Origin: Acanthaster planci
Lineage: Eukaryota; Echinodermata; Asteroidea; Valvatida; Acanthasteridae
NCBI RefSeq assembly: GCF_001949145.1
Contig: NW_019091368.1
Coordinates: forward strand, 3,925,007-3,989,006
DNA: 64,000 bases
Direction: 5' to 3'
A model generated the notes under the pieces. It was not told where the DNA came from. It saw only the letters and a program-made list of their open reading frames with translations, and did not search any database. The translations under genes and the position numbers were made by a program. Position 1 is the stretch's first letter; the number at the start of each line of letters is the position of its first letter. Shown in pieces: positions 35,760 through 48,454 of this stretch.

Positions 35760-38700
35760 CTGGAAAAGGGATGGTGGGGCCAGAATTGTTAGCGGGCATT
35801 TTGACCACTCGCTGACAGTCTGATTCCACAATGAATCCCTGCCAGGCGTGGTAGGGGCTAGGGTTACGGTTTAAGACCGGCCAAGCACATATTCATTCCC
35901 TTCACGAACCCCTGCCAGGCACTATATTAGTTTTGGCCAAAATACAGACTTACTCAAAGTGACAAGCTACGTCAAACACTGTTGTTCAGATTATGACTTT
36001 ACAAATGCTGACCTTTGGTGGTCGTTTCTTCAAGACTTGTTCAACATTTTTTACTACATTGTCCCTTTTTTAAACCCTTCAAGACAATGTCGTGAGACGA
36101 CATTTGCTACTATGCTTGTCCGTGGCCCATAGCTGCTTGAGGGCTGCACCTCCACTGACTAGTTTGAGCGTCTGTGTATTTACAAACTCAGTGGGAATTA
36201 CTCAAACATGGGGACAAGTGCTGACACCACACAGAATGGCATACAGACTTGGCCACTCAGCGGTGGGTGGGAAAGTGAAATATCCATGAAATAATCGCCA
36301 CAGGTTTTGAGGGCCCCACAGCAGCATAGGGTTTAAGGAGTAAATGAATTTGCGTTTGGCAACAAACATCAGCACCTGTTACAATACCATGTTTCTTGTG
36401 CTCAACCTCAATGTTTATACATAAAACACCTTCACGGTAAACACAGGATTTTCCGATTTTTAAAGGGGTTGTTTGGAAAATCCCAGAAATCAGGAAAAAT
36501 CCTGATATATCTCACACCTGTGTACTTAAATGTCCTCTGTGTTTCAACAAACGGAATCCAGGCATGTTTCTATGACCCATTAAGCATCCATTACGAACCT
36601 ATTTCATTAAGGCCTCAATCTATCCATTCATACTGGATGAGAGTCCATCAGCTGGTTGGTTTCAAACACTTGACAACATTAACACCTACTTTTAAACACT
36701 TCTGTGGCAAGTTAGAGAGTCTCATGTGAGATTTCGACTCCCCATATTATGGACTCGAACCCTCGCATGACAATCACAGACCTCATTCTTGCCATGTCAA
36801 CATCTGCGTTACAACCAATGCGTCTGCATTTCTCAGAGTCACCGGGAACGAGAACAGCTGCGTTCTGTACCACACTGCATGATACGCCCTGGGCGTGCCA
36901 TCTCCGTCCCAAAGGATTTAAGCATTGTAAGGACAAGCCTATACTACAGATGTGGTTGGAAGGTGTTTCACTTGTGGTGACACTGATGAACAAGATTCTC
37001 GAAGAAAATAATACTTTTCAACTTTGATCTGAATTTGTCAGGAAGAAGGTATGGAAATAAAAGTATGCTGGAGCCAGGAGCCTGGCACCCATAATGGATC
37101 TCTCCTTCTGTTCAGTCTATTATCATTGCCGGGGCCGGGGACCCAACCAGTTTTAGACACAGTCCAAAAACACTCTGCGACAATTTCATTTCCTCAGTGG
37201 GCAGTGAATTCAGAGTCAAAAAAACTGAGAGGCAGCACAACTGACCTGGATCAAGGCCACCGTCAGGTACATGATGGTGACGCGGACCGTGATTGACGTG
37301 TGGCCGGCCTTGACCAATGAGATGAAGAACAGGAAGATCAGCTGACCAGGAATGACCATCAGGAACAGCACACGACAAGATCGAGAATGTTCATCTATGA
37401 GCGGGTAAAACAAAACCACAAAAACAAAATTTGGGTATTAGTAATAACCAATATCTGCACAAGGTTAGATGTGATTGTTTGGCAAAGGAGGCATAGACGT
37501 TGTTGCGTGCAGGTTTTGTAAGTGAGATGGCCACTTTAGATCTTGCTTCCGGAATACACTGTATCTAATGAACACTCTGGAATGGGAATGTGACTGACCA
37601 TTTTGTGTAATTAATGGTTCCACTTCATCTTGAAAAACATATTTCATTTTGGCCGGAAAGATGATATACATGTAAATGAATATCTCAATCCAGAAAATGG
37701 ATCTGCTCATTGAAGCACACAGGCGGTGATCTGTAACTTGCATCCCCTTCATGTCCACAGATTGGCCTCGCTTTCATTTCAAGATGGCCCATTCATGAAT
37801 AAGGTCGAATTGGGTAAGGTCATTCGCCCACTGTCATTTGTGTAGACACCAAGGGGTGGTCCTGAAAGTCGTAACTAAGAATTGGTTCAGTTGTCATCAG
37901 TCAGAGATTTTCTTTGATAATTTTGATTGGAAAGAATTACAGGTGATGGTGTGCCTAGTACTCAAATCCTCAAAGCAAACAACTGAACAGAGAGAAAAGA
38001 GCCAATACGAGAGAATTGAGGGCGCACTTGAGCAGGGAGCAGCTGACACTGTCTGGAACCCACCTGAGCCGAAGAACGCCTTGCAGGGATTCAGGCACGA
38101 GCCCTTGCGGCCAGGGGGCAGGGTACCGGGCTGGCCAAGCCGGTGCAAGTGCGTGGATATCCGACTGGCTTGGACGGCCACCAGGTTGCCGCCCACGCCG
38201 TTGATGACCGGGCTGAAGACTGCAACGCCGGCATTTTGTCGGATGGCAACGTCCAGAACAAGGCCCCCGCAGCTGATACAAGTATTACAGCAAAACCAAT
38301 AATATCAATACGACAAATCCAGTGCCCTGCACTCTCTGATGTGGTTCATATCTTATTATTTCTGCTCACTGGGTACTCCCTGGGGTTCATACAATCATAT
38401 AGTTACTACCACGTTGCCCTCTGCCCTCAAAGGTACCCATTTACACTCCTGGGTGGAGAAAGGCAAGTGGGGTAAAGTGACTTGCCCAAGGTCCCAACAT
38501 GTGTTCCACTGCAGGATTTGACCTGGGGCCAATTTCATAGAGCTGCTTAAGCAGAATATTTGCTTAAGCATGAAAAAAAACGTGCTTGACAAATCAGGTT
38601 ACCAGCCAAAACTCCATGTGATGTATATTGGTTTGGAACGGTATTCATCTGTCTTTTGGTTAGCATGACAATCACATAGATTTTAAGCTGGTAACCTTTG

Positions 38701-41700
38701 TTTATTAAGTGAGGTGCTTTCGCGCTTATGCAAATTCTGTGCTTAAGCAGCTCAATGAAATTGGCCCCAGAACCCTTGGATCGAGGGGTACAAACCATAA
38801 CCACAACCACTAGGTCACATGCACCTGACGGAACAAATGTTCAGAATATAAGAAAAAGCTTTACCATTCATGACCATTTCCGTAGATTGAGGTGTGGTCT
38901 TGTAAATGACTGTATCCAAATCAGAACCTCTTTGGATAATTGTACATGTGTGTTGCAAAATATTCCGGTGAATTTATGTCCAAAAATTGTTTGAAAGCCC
39001 GTACAAAACAACACAAAGCCGTACAAAAAACTTTCCCTGCACCAGTTGTCACAAAGCCCTCAGCGAAAGCCACTTTCAAGCCCGCAACCTTTCACCTCAA
39101 TCTGGTCAGCCAATCACGATCGGGATTCTGCGGGACTACCCATTACGTCAGGAGCATAAATCATTATCGTGCTCAGTAATGTTCAAGATCGCAAATTTCG
39201 CTGCCTTGCATCGACATAAACGAGGCTGTACATGTAGCATACATACCATACTGTACGGATGCATATTACAATCACTGGTTGTGATGTAAGCTTAATCATT
39301 TCAATACTTTTGCACTAAAATGTTTTATATTCAACAGAAATTTGACTAAAAATGTGTTTTATGTTTCTAATTTCCACCAATTAAATCAAATCTTATACAC
39401 AAACTCTTTGATATTTGTGCAGGTCAGATTCTGGAAATTTACTATCAGTGCTGGTCAGCCAGCTCAAGAATTGATTGCATGTAACCAGCACTGAGCAGTG
39501 TAGTGACAACCCTGCTCAAGAGGACAAAGCTTTTGTGTCCACATCTGAACAAAAGAATCATTCTTTCAAGTTTCGTATTACAAATTCTGACAATAAAACT
39601 GTCTTTACTGAGCTCAAACAGGAAATGTGGAACATGCACCTGCATTTAGTCTGGCATGGGAATGGTACAGAGCACGCAACCGCTTTCTCACTATCCATAA
39701 AACTTTGCCTACATTGTGAGTGATGTACACAGACTGGTACCGTAACAAGCCGCCTGCCAGCATCGTTTTTATTTCAACTCATTCAACTCTGCTCACCTGC
39801 TAATCACCATGGCAACGATGACGGGACTCCAGCCGTGGTACAGCACATCGTGGGTGTACTTGTTGCGGTGGGACAGCCACACCCACAGGGGTAAGAGGAG
39901 AAGGAAGAATGCGATGATGCAGGGTGCCAGCCAGAGACGCCTAACGCTCTCATCTTCACCTGAGCACAGGCACAAAGGTTAAATCAACCAGGAAGTATTG
40001 TGACTTACACGGGCTGATCGCACATACCAATAACTACGGTTAAAGGCAGAATGAAACAAATGAATCTGGAATTTCAAGCCATGCTAACTTAATTATTAAT
40101 GTTGAGATGTAACACTTCAGAGTAGCATCACTTTCGCTAAGACAATGAACACTGATGTGAGACATGTCATATGTTATTCACTGGAATGCTTTCTGAAAAG
40201 CAGAGAGAGACAGCGATAGTGCCTCTTAAGCAAACATAAAAATAACAACTAGAAAGATTTGCAACCAAGTGGGCTTAGCTGCAAGAGCATGGGCGTTCAA
40301 TTCCATGAATTACAGGTTATAATCTCGCTCTTGCTCCGATTTTCTCTCAAACCGAACGTATCACAATGCCACTTTCGATTTCCATGCACATGACACACAG
40401 ACACGGATCTCATCCAAATGATTTGTTCCATGTTGTCTGGGTTGTCCAATCACTACATTTTCTCATATGCTTAACTTAATGGACGACAAATCACATTGAG
40501 CAAAAGCTCAAGAGACCTTTTTTTTCTTAAAATAAGCGACCTGGTTGGATTCAGGTCATTGCGTTCAGCTTCACTTAACCTATTGCCCTGTAAAGCAGAC
40601 TAGTGATCCAGGACAGTAGTGCTAATGTTGTGAGGTCGCCCAGGCTGGCTGCGATGGGGGTGGCCACGTTGTCTGGATTAATGTGGCACTTTCGGGAGAG
40701 AAGTACGACAGCTACCATTATAGAACCTGTACCAAAGAAAAGACAGACAGAGGTTGAGAGACAAAAGGCTCAACGTTAATGCTGGGTTCACATGCGTTAC
40801 TCTGCATACTTGAGGGGGCAGGAAAACGTTGGTAATGTGTCGCTCTCGTGATGGTAATGCACTGAGGTAAAAATTACAAAACATATTGAAGACTTCAGAC
40901 ATTCCCAGTTTTGTAAAAGTTAAGTCTTAAGGACAGATAAGTACTCAGAAAGTACCCGGCCAAGTGCTTTGAGTACTTTCGTCATAAAATCTTAATTCTT
41001 ATTAACACATTGACTGCTACGCACAATTTCAAAGGGGCACTCCCATTTGCCAAGCGTTGTATGCATGCATGCATGTTTAATAGGTACCTTTCAGGTGTCT
41101 ATTTGAACATGAGCATTTTACAGAGGTATGTCGTCCACGCTGCCATCGGTGCATTTGTTGTGTTCTTAGCGATGCCAGTGTATTCCATTTACATTACAAT
41201 AGCCGTTCATTTCCTAGGGTATACTCGTGGCAGAATCCGGTACATCTGTGACTATGAGTATACTCGTAGTCGGCAGTCAACGTGTTAAACAGTCATATTG
41301 TACTTTGTACCCTTCCCTTTCTGCATATACAACCAAGCGTTCATGTTCCTCAGCTTTGTTCCCTCCTAAGTAGTTAACTACTTGACAGAGAACTTCGCAC
41401 TCAAAAAAGTGCTTGATTGCACACTGGCTGGAAAACATTTACCTTTCTGGCATTTTTGAAATAACCACGTACCGGCAACATGAAGGCATGCATACCCTGC
41501 TTTGATCAAGAGTAAACTCTCAGTTACCCACGGGTCATACTCCTGCTGGCAGCGTATTCATTTTAGCACGAGTAACACAATCAAATGCCTCCGAGTCTCC
41601 CGGCTGATAGTTTCAACTGGTCGTTCTAGATTGCCTGGTTATGTCAATTTCTGTTGTCCATCTGCTAAATGTATTAACCAGACTGTGATTGACATTTGAC

Positions 41701-44700
41701 AGCGTCAGCAGCTTAGCCATGATGGCTGACTGAGAGGTCTAATGGGGGGGGTGCCCCTGCAATAATTTTTGTTGGGGGGGATTTGTTTTAGGACTCTTTA
41801 AATCCTGACCTTCCAACAGCGTGTACAAAGATCCTAAATTCAGCTTCACCAGTAAGAAACGCCATCAAAGCATGTACAAGCTTACATAGAGATATTTCAA
41901 AGTTTTGACATCCCCCAAACAATCCTACCACAAGAGACATCAAGGGCAAGTTTGGGTGTTGACTACAGTTTGGCCAATTGTCGACTGCCTCTTACTAATG
42001 CCTACTTGCAACACAGTTCCAGTCTAACGACCCACAATGAACCATTCTGCCAAATTATCTCTTGCATACTGCCACGAGTTGAATATCTGGTTGCAGCTAT
42101 GGTCTCAGCCGTCTTGTACGATCATTACCGTGTCCATGGTTTCCTCTGTACTCTCTTTTTCCTCTTACTGACAATGGGCTCCTGGTAACTGGTAGTGCTA
42201 CCATACTCCTCGGCCTGGGCCCAATTTCGTGGTGCTGCCTACCACGAGCGAAAAATTAGCACTTACCATAGCAGAAAATTCTGTGCTTTCGGCAAGCGTA
42301 TTTCACGGGTTAGCGAGAAATTTTGGCTTGTGCGCATGCGTATATCCCTTTAACTGATGATTCTGTGCTTGAAAGGTCAGCGCAGAATTTTTCTGCTAGC
42401 ACGGTTAGCGCAGAATGGAGATCATAAGTGCGGATTTCTGCAGTAAGCAGCGCCATGAAATTGGGCCCCTGTCCCAAAACAGTCCACTAGACGAGTCCAA
42501 TCATCGATAGTTGGGGGTGACGTGGGTGGACCTACAATGAACTTCAGCTGGCATTCAACCTTGCCCTGCTGGGTTCCAGTGGTCCAGCACTTACCCAGAA
42601 TCCCGCTGGCTAGGGAGGCTGTAACTAAACTGCTTGCGCTCAGCAGTAAGATGTGGTAGATGTTAATCTCTCCATCCGGAATGTAGCCCATGATGGCAGC
42701 AGCGACAGACGCCAAAAACCCGACCACTAGCGCCTGACACTGTAAGGCACAAAAAAAAAAATCATTGCATTTATTTTATTATGGAAAGTTACCTTGAAAA
42801 CGCTGACGAGGACAATTTCTGAAATTATTTTGGGCTATTATGGACACATGAAGTTAAGCTTTAGCTCAACTCAATTGCATACAAATTAGTATGTGTTAAA
42901 ACATGCAAACAAGATTTAGATACTTCTCTAATCGGAAGTGACAAGAGGGTGGTAGTTTTCTGTTCTTAGAAAATCAGTTCAAATACTTTTAAGAATACTT
43001 TACTTTTACTTTTGTCACACAAATCATTCCTTGTCAAAAGACCATAAGCAAAAACTACCTACCAAACCTTTGAAATATTGGTTATTTCTATAGTCCAAAG
43101 AAGCTGCTTAACACATTAAACAAGCAAAAAGAATACATTTGTACACCGAATTATGGAGACCCAACTGTTCTTCCTTGGATGACATCATGCTTTGGCTCAT
43201 AAATATGGCATAATATGCTCATAATATTAGCATAAGAATGGAAAGTTGTGGTTTCTTCCCTTAAAGGCTTCCAAGGAGATAGAAATTAACATTGTACCAA
43301 AGCTTTCCTACATGTATTCAAGTAAAAAAATCCTCCTTTAAATGCTGAGAAGTTAATTTCAACCAACCGTTTGTTTTTCTGGTGCTATATGGGGGGAGGG
43401 GAGGGGACAACGGGATGGGGGGGAGCTCCCCTTCCTGAGACATGTTACCTCATTTTGTTCTTTTTTTTTAAATTTAAAACTCATCAACACTTGCAAAACA
43501 AACCAGCACTATCCTTTGGAAGGGGTAAATTCTATTACACATGTAGATAAGCAACAATCAGGATAAATCAGTTCTGGAAAATTCCCATACTGCTCATCCC
43601 CTCTGCCACCCCAAGGGAAGGTTATCTCTCCCCTTTGCCTCTGCACGGGACATGCAAAATGTTTTCATTATTTTCCTTTTCAAAGTAGCTGAATGAGCCA
43701 ACACTTAAGAAATGATATTAACACCTTGCTGGAGGACGTTTAATTAAAAAAAAACCACACAACTGTGAAAAAGAATCCTGATTTTTCCACCTTTTGAACC
43801 TCAAAAATAGATGAGACTCCACCCTCTAACAATTTCACTTTGCACTATAAGGATAATTCTGTCTTTAGTGAAATGTGCGTTGATCGAAAGTGTTCTGAGT
43901 TGTCAGCAATGAAACAGGTACCTGGGTCAGCGCCAAGTTCCCACCAATCATTTGCCACTGTTCTTTGGTGTCGTCAATACTACCCAGATTGGCCTGTAAA
44001 GAGCAATTCAGAAAATGTCGCTCAATAATAAAACCCTTTCCTTATCTTTACTTTGTCTACTGGAGAAAAACAAAATAAATTGTGTCTTCATCATCTCGAT
44101 TTTTAAAGCTCTTACAATATGAAGTGAACCTGTCACAAAACTGCTTTTTTTCAACAATTTTTCTGCAAGGCTCACCAGTACTAGAAATAGGGAAACAAAT
44201 GAAGATATTGTCTCCCTTTTGTTTCATATCCACCTGGTCAAAGACACGGATGTCAAAGTAAATTGCATCACTTAACCATAGTGTTTTGCATGAGTCTAAA
44301 CTCCAATTTATTGATTTTTTGGGGTACTGGAATACATAATGCAGAGTACACATAGATCAATCTTTGTCTTCTCACCGCAGTGGAAAGTCGAGATGCCAGT
44401 GTCATTTCTAGATTCCCTTTCAACCCCAGCAGGGCTGGCACCAAAATAAACACTTCTGTCACGTCGATATAGACAGGCCAATGCTGTGGACAAATACATA
44501 TATATATACATTCAACGACTCCAAGGTGAACAGATGTTTACTTTGTATCGCTGACATGCACATTGGTAATGTCAAACAGCCTGTTACAATGCAGAAAGAG
44601 GGAGACAAAAACATCATATTTTTACATTCGTTTGTACCAGACACTGGCTGTCAATAAACAAAAACAACAGCCATAATTTTAGCCATTTACATGTATGAAT

Positions 44701-46794
44701 ATTATAAGACCTAATTCGATTTTAAGCAATGTTGGTAAATCAACTGCTCAGGATCACTGCCAAGTTTGTTAATTTTTGTCATTTGCCCGAAATAACAACT
44801 GATGGCAGGAACCCTGGTTATCTTAATTATGCTTAGCAAAAGCACGTTCAATGCAAAATGAAAAACTTATCGCTTAAGACTATTGACTAAGGGTTCGCGG
44901 GATATTTCTGGTTTGCATCAGGAGACATTTATAAAGTGCTTTATTGTCATTTATTCAAATTATATATTACTTAGTAAATGAAAAGCAATGGGAAATCCTT
45001 AATATATGGATGAGTATTGGTGGCTACTTAGATGTTAATGAAGCCAACCCAAATAATATTAATAAAAAATACCAAATACTCTTTTTGTGGAGATAGGAGA
45101 AAATTGAGAACTATTTCAAAGCAAATTCAAATTCAAAAATTTGGCATGTTCTTCATAAAATGGACCAAAATGCAACTCTGGACGTCATTTTTCAAAACTT
45201 CTAAAGTGTGACTTTGATTTATAAAAATGATTATTTGGGGATAATTTGGCATAATATGTACATTTGGTTGGTTACCACTCAAATGAAGTTGAATTCATTT
45301 TAAGTTTTATGTTAAAGTATTTGCACCCGAGGACTCGATTTCAAAACCTCTCTCATCAAGGAGAATTCAGTATATTTTGCAACTGATCTATTTTAAAGCA
45401 CCTAAGAAATAACTTTAGAAAAATATAAACCATGAAAAAAAGAGCACAAAATTGACAGAAAATGAAAATTGACAGAGAAAGTTTGGCTCTCTTCGTTCTG
45501 TTAACGTTTACAATCACTCTCACTTTACCAACATATCTGCCACGTCTTATACCTTTCAACTACCTAAATATCTTTAAGTTCAGCTGCGTCAAAAATGTAT
45601 AATGAGTACAATATGTTCCTTGCAAACGTCATATTTGACAGAATTTTGATGAAGTTCCAGAACTTTGACAAAAAATGCATAACGTTCGAGAATGCCAAAA
45701 ACGCTGTCACACGTAGTGCTCGAAAATTCCATGCATGATGTTCGTTTTGCCACTTATTTTGGAGATATTCCTGCTGGAAATTACATTAAAATTAACAACT
45801 CTGCGCATTCGATTTTCATCATGAATCGTATTTTATGTCATTCAGTTATTTGAACGTCCTTCAGTATGACAGATTTTATTTTGAGAGACCTTGGTACAAG
45901 GAGAAAAATTGCGGAACGTCGCCATTCCGTGGAGGGGCTCATGAATATCAAATGAAAAAGAGGGCACACTATCTGGGTTGATGTCAAAGGTCAAACAGCC
46001 AACGATGCACCAAAACGTTTCTTGTGCTTTTTTATGTTCGTTTTCTCAGAATGGCGCAATCTACATTCAGAATCTGCATCTTGGCATGAACAGGAAAAAG
46101 CCCCTTTTTGTTTGTTAAAGATGACCTCTGAAAACAAACGACACTGCATTCGAGTTGGAAGCTTCATTTATTTGAACAGATAAAAATCAGAGAAAACATG
46201 TTTTCCTTAGAGGTGCTCGTTAAAGTCATTTACCTAAGAAGAAAAATGCAAGGTATACAAACAAGGGAGAATTTCTACCTGAACAATATCAAGCACCAGT
46301 CCCGCTCCCACTGTCCCAAACCCAGCGATGATATATGGCAAGAAAACCTGGAGGGCGATGCTGAAAGAGGATTCCTCCCTGTGGTCGACTACGCCCACTT
46401 CGTGGTCCCCCGCCTCCTCCTCGGAGTGTCTATGCAGGAGGGGCTCAGTAAAGGAGGTCTCAATCTCAGCATCCTCGTCATCGTCGTGGGCACGGTTGCC
46501 GATGGCAATGCTAAGTTCTCCTCCCCCTCCTTGGTCTGTGTCCATTTGGCAGCTGACAGCACCGTTCCACAAATGAGTGCGGTCCATCCCGGCACTTTCG
46601 TTGTCCTTGACGGCCTGCACCATCCCAGGGACTTGGCTGGCGTCGCCCGGTGAGGGAAACGTCTCAAGTTCAATTCGGGGAACCATGGTCTCTGAGTCTG
46701 TGCCAGTCACCTTGGCCAATGTGCGATGTCTCAAGGCTGTTCCCAGTTGACTACTCCCCTGCTTGGTCACAGCAGACGGTTTGCCAGTGGGCAT
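35574..46794 (-). CDS. SLC41A1: SLC41A-type magnesium transporter, complete gene
   Basis: Nine coding exons join without phase conflict to give 564 residues: 46279-46794, 44376-44483, 43922-43993, 42595-42739, 40580-40726, 39797-39959, 38064-38272, 37246-37394 and 35574-35759. After an acidic cytosolic N-terminus of about 145 residues, the protein holds two MgtE-like halves. Each starts with a membrane segment and carries a related motif: [20 protein letters not shown] (residues about 184-203) and [20 protein letters not shown]. Other clear matches to vertebrate SLC41A1-3 are [17 protein letters not shown] and the C-terminus [28 protein letters not shown]. The family moves Mg2+ across the plasma membrane; SLC41A1 is described as a Na+/Mg2+ exchanger. 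The vertebrate paralogue numbers may not apply; the symbol marks the closest family. The call is very secure. Confidence 0.95.
37246..37394 (-). CDS. SLC41A1: SLC41A, coding exon 8
   Basis: The exon encodes [20 protein letters not shown] and a following membrane segment ending TVALIQ. The acceptor is CTCATAG and the donor is GTCAGT. It enters in phase 1 and leaves in phase 0. Confidence 0.93.
38064..38272 (-). CDS. SLC41A1: SLC41A, coding exon 7 (second MgtE-half motif)
   Basis: The exon carries [20 protein letters not shown], the second copy of the family signature, then a cytosolic loop with several Cys and Pro. The acceptor is TATCAG and the donor is GTGGGT. The loop is GC-rich. Confidence 0.94.
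38440..38523. repeat. Dispersed repeat of the GCCCAAGG type, copy 1
   Basis: Words in order are ACCCATTTACACTCCTGGGT, GGCAAGTGGGGTAAAGTGAC and TTGCCCAAGG. The same order occurs near 60010-60150, where the copy ends in an inverted B box (GGAATCGAACC). It appears to be a SINE-type family. It lies inside an SLC41A intron. Confidence 0.5.
38524..38769. mobile_element. MITE with GGGGCCAATTTCAT ends, family 1 copy 1
   Basis: The left end is TGGGGCCAATTTCATAGAGC followed by TGCTTAAGCA. The right end in reverse complement is TGGGGCCAATTTCATTGAGC followed by TGCTTAAGCA, one mismatch in 30 bp. The unit is 246 bp, AT-rich inside, non-coding, and lies in the SLC41A intron between exons 6 and 7. No clear target duplication is visible. 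Confidence 0.8.
39797..39959 (-). CDS. SLC41A1: SLC41A, coding exon 6
   Basis: The exon encodes a membrane segment ([16 protein letters not shown]), then the loop and the start of the next segment ([16 protein letters not shown]). The donor is GTGAGC. It enters in phase 1 and leaves in phase 2. Confidence 0.94.
40580..40726 (-). CDS. SLC41A1: SLC41A, coding exon 5
   Basis: The exon encodes [12 protein letters not shown] and the highly conserved [17 protein letters not shown] segment. The donor is GTTAAG, weaker than the others in this gene, so the last two or three residues are slightly less certain. Confidence 0.92.
41002..41288. mobile_element. TTAA-flanked short element (piggyBac-like MITE)
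   Basis: Both ends are TTAACAC(A/G)TTGACTGC in inverted orientation, with TTAA outermost on each side, as expected for piggyBac-type insertion. Length is 287 bp with the TTAA sites. It lies in the SLC41A intron between exons 4 and 5. A 92-codon open segment inside it is not a transposase. Confidence 0.6.
42217..42470. mobile_element. MITE with GGGCCCAATTTC ends, family 1 copy 2
   Basis: The left end is TGGGCCCAATTTCGTGGTGC. The right end in reverse complement is AGGGGCCCAATTTCATGGCG. It shares the outer sequence of the element at 38524-38769 but is more diverged. It is 254 bp, non-coding, and lies just beside SLC41A exon 4. Confidence 0.7.
42595..42739 (-). CDS. SLC41A1: SLC41A, coding exon 4
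   Basis: The exon encodes [20 protein letters not shown] and a second hydrophobic segment ending LASGIL. The acceptor is CCTTACAG after a long T-run; the donor is CTGG|GTAAGT. It leaves in phase 1. Confidence 0.94.
43922..43993 (-). CDS. SLC41A1: SLC41A, coding exon 3
   Basis: This small 72-bp exon has 24 codons ([18 protein letters not shown] and following), corresponding one for one with the vertebrate loop segment. The acceptor is TTTACAG and the donor is GTACCT. It is in phase 0 at both ends. Confidence 0.93.
44376..44483 (-). CDS. SLC41A1: SLC41A, coding exon 2 (first MgtE-half motif)
   Basis: This exon of 36 codons starts [20 protein letters not shown] and ends RLSTA. It is in phase 0 at both ends, the same length as the vertebrate segment. 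Confidence 0.95.
46279..46794 (-). CDS. SLC41A1: SLC41A, coding exon 1
   Basis: This exon encodes 172 residues: a polar, acidic N-terminus ([12 protein letters not shown]) and the first membrane segment [18 protein letters not shown], ending at CAG|GTAGAA. An in-frame TGA 51 bp upstream of the ATG (46846-46848) supports this start. The N-terminus before residue 140 is poorly conserved in the family. Confidence 0.93.
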
Positions 46795-46887
46795 TTTGTG
46801 AAGGGGGACTGCATGCGTGCGAGTGTCGTTTACGCGGGAGGCTTCAGGGAGAAACCAAAGTCTTCATTCACCCAGAGGCATCATAAG
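46795..46887 (-). promoter_or_regulatory. SLC41A 5' leader with three upstream ATGs
   Basis: A likely acceptor (TTCATCATTACAG) precedes 46887, so this would be leader joined to an unseen upstream exon. It holds a 6-codon ORF (46864-46884), a 7-codon ORF (46844-46867), and an ATG at 46812-46814 whose frame runs past the main start to 46767. Such leaders often lower or regulate translation. The splice is inferred. Confidence 0.4.
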
Positions 46888-48454
46888 CTGTAATGATGAA
46901 GAACAAAGCTGAAAAGGGTGAAAAAGGCGGAAACAAGGACTCCAGTTAACAGCTCTTAGTACTGACGACATATCAGAGTGTTTACCACATTGCTTTGGTG
47001 GGACAGAAAGACGCTCATTGGTGTAAACATTGCTATCATAATCATGTCAGAATAATGATCTTCATTTCAAAAGAGTGGTTGTTTTCTGTGACCACTGTTT
47101 TGAATCAGTGAATATGAGTTCTACCATTACACCTCGTAGCCATCTGCAGGGTAGGCCTGGTCCGTTTGCACTTTAGAATTATTTCTACAACAACCCTCAT
47201 TTGGTGTGCAATCCTTCAGTCTCAAAAGAGCGTCTGACTTGGTATGTCCGTAGCAGTGTTGTATAATTTTGTTGAAGTGTAACCAACTACGGAGTACACA
47301 TACTCAATTCCACCTGTTAGCCAGAGATTCTTAGTCGGTACGTTTCATGTGGCAGCATGATTGGCAGTTACTCCATTTTTGTCTGCCTAAAGTAGTGTTT
47401 CTTCATAAGATTAACACTTTAAGTTTAGTTTATATGGAGTGCTTGGGGCCCCAAAAGTCTCTTGATCCACTCTTCCATGTATTCAGTACAGTATAGAGTC
47501 CCTTTATGTGGCGCACATCGACGTTCACTTGACTTTCCTCATAAAGTGTTGTCAAACCTCTTTCTTGAAAAACTCAAAACTCATGTGGTTATAAAGTGGT
47601 ACTATTACCTTCATGATACATGGTGCTGAACCTTTGTGAACAATTTCAGTGTCGTGGAATTTTGTTTGAAATCCAAAACTGTCGGCATCCAGAAATTGGG
47701 CTTGAAGTGTTCCCTACTTTCAAACAAATCTCAGAAAACCCCACATCAAACATTTACAAAATTATTTTAAGTTGATAAATTCTTGTAAAGCATTACTACT
47801 TCCATTCAAATACCCATCCACAAGTTTGTCAGAAAAGTCTTTTCCTATTTTTTGTCACATTTTATAAGAGTTTGTTTCGCACGTTGGAAAAAATAGGAAA
47901 ATCGAGCCGAAATAAGATTTCATCCAAACTTTCAAGAAGGTAAGTGAAATCAAGACTTATGAATCAGAATATGAGGAGCTTAAGAAGTTTCACTACGCGT
48001 GGCCCTGCATTCTGTAGTTACTCCTAAAAATATTGCTCCATTAAGACACAAAAAACGAAAAATAAAAGTGTGCCACGTTAGGGGCCGTCCCACGTTAGGG
48101 TACATCAACAATATACGTGTCAACAACAGGTCTTGTTTATGTGAGTAATCCGAATGAAGCCCCAATTCGGCCGGCCTATCATCCATATGGAAGTCCTGGC
48201 CTACATGTAAAACTAAGGCCCAGAAACACGGAAATTACAGTAAAACTAAAGTTACAAGTATGTGTCTAGAGGGGGCCACGTCATGTGCCTATCGTGCATT
48301 TGGTCGTCTCACAAAAAAGAGTAAATTTTAGTCACAGGCCCTAGGCCTAATCATGGTAAATGGACTAGCGTTAGCGATAATCCTGCTGTATTTCACCATC
48401 TTTTCCTACCTCCATGATTTCACTGTGTCGATGTGTCCTCAGTTCTACGTTATG

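Noticed and set aside
46198-46653. 151-codon plus-strand frame over SLC41A exon 1
   Set aside because: It lies antisense to a well-supported coding exon and has no similarity to any family I know.
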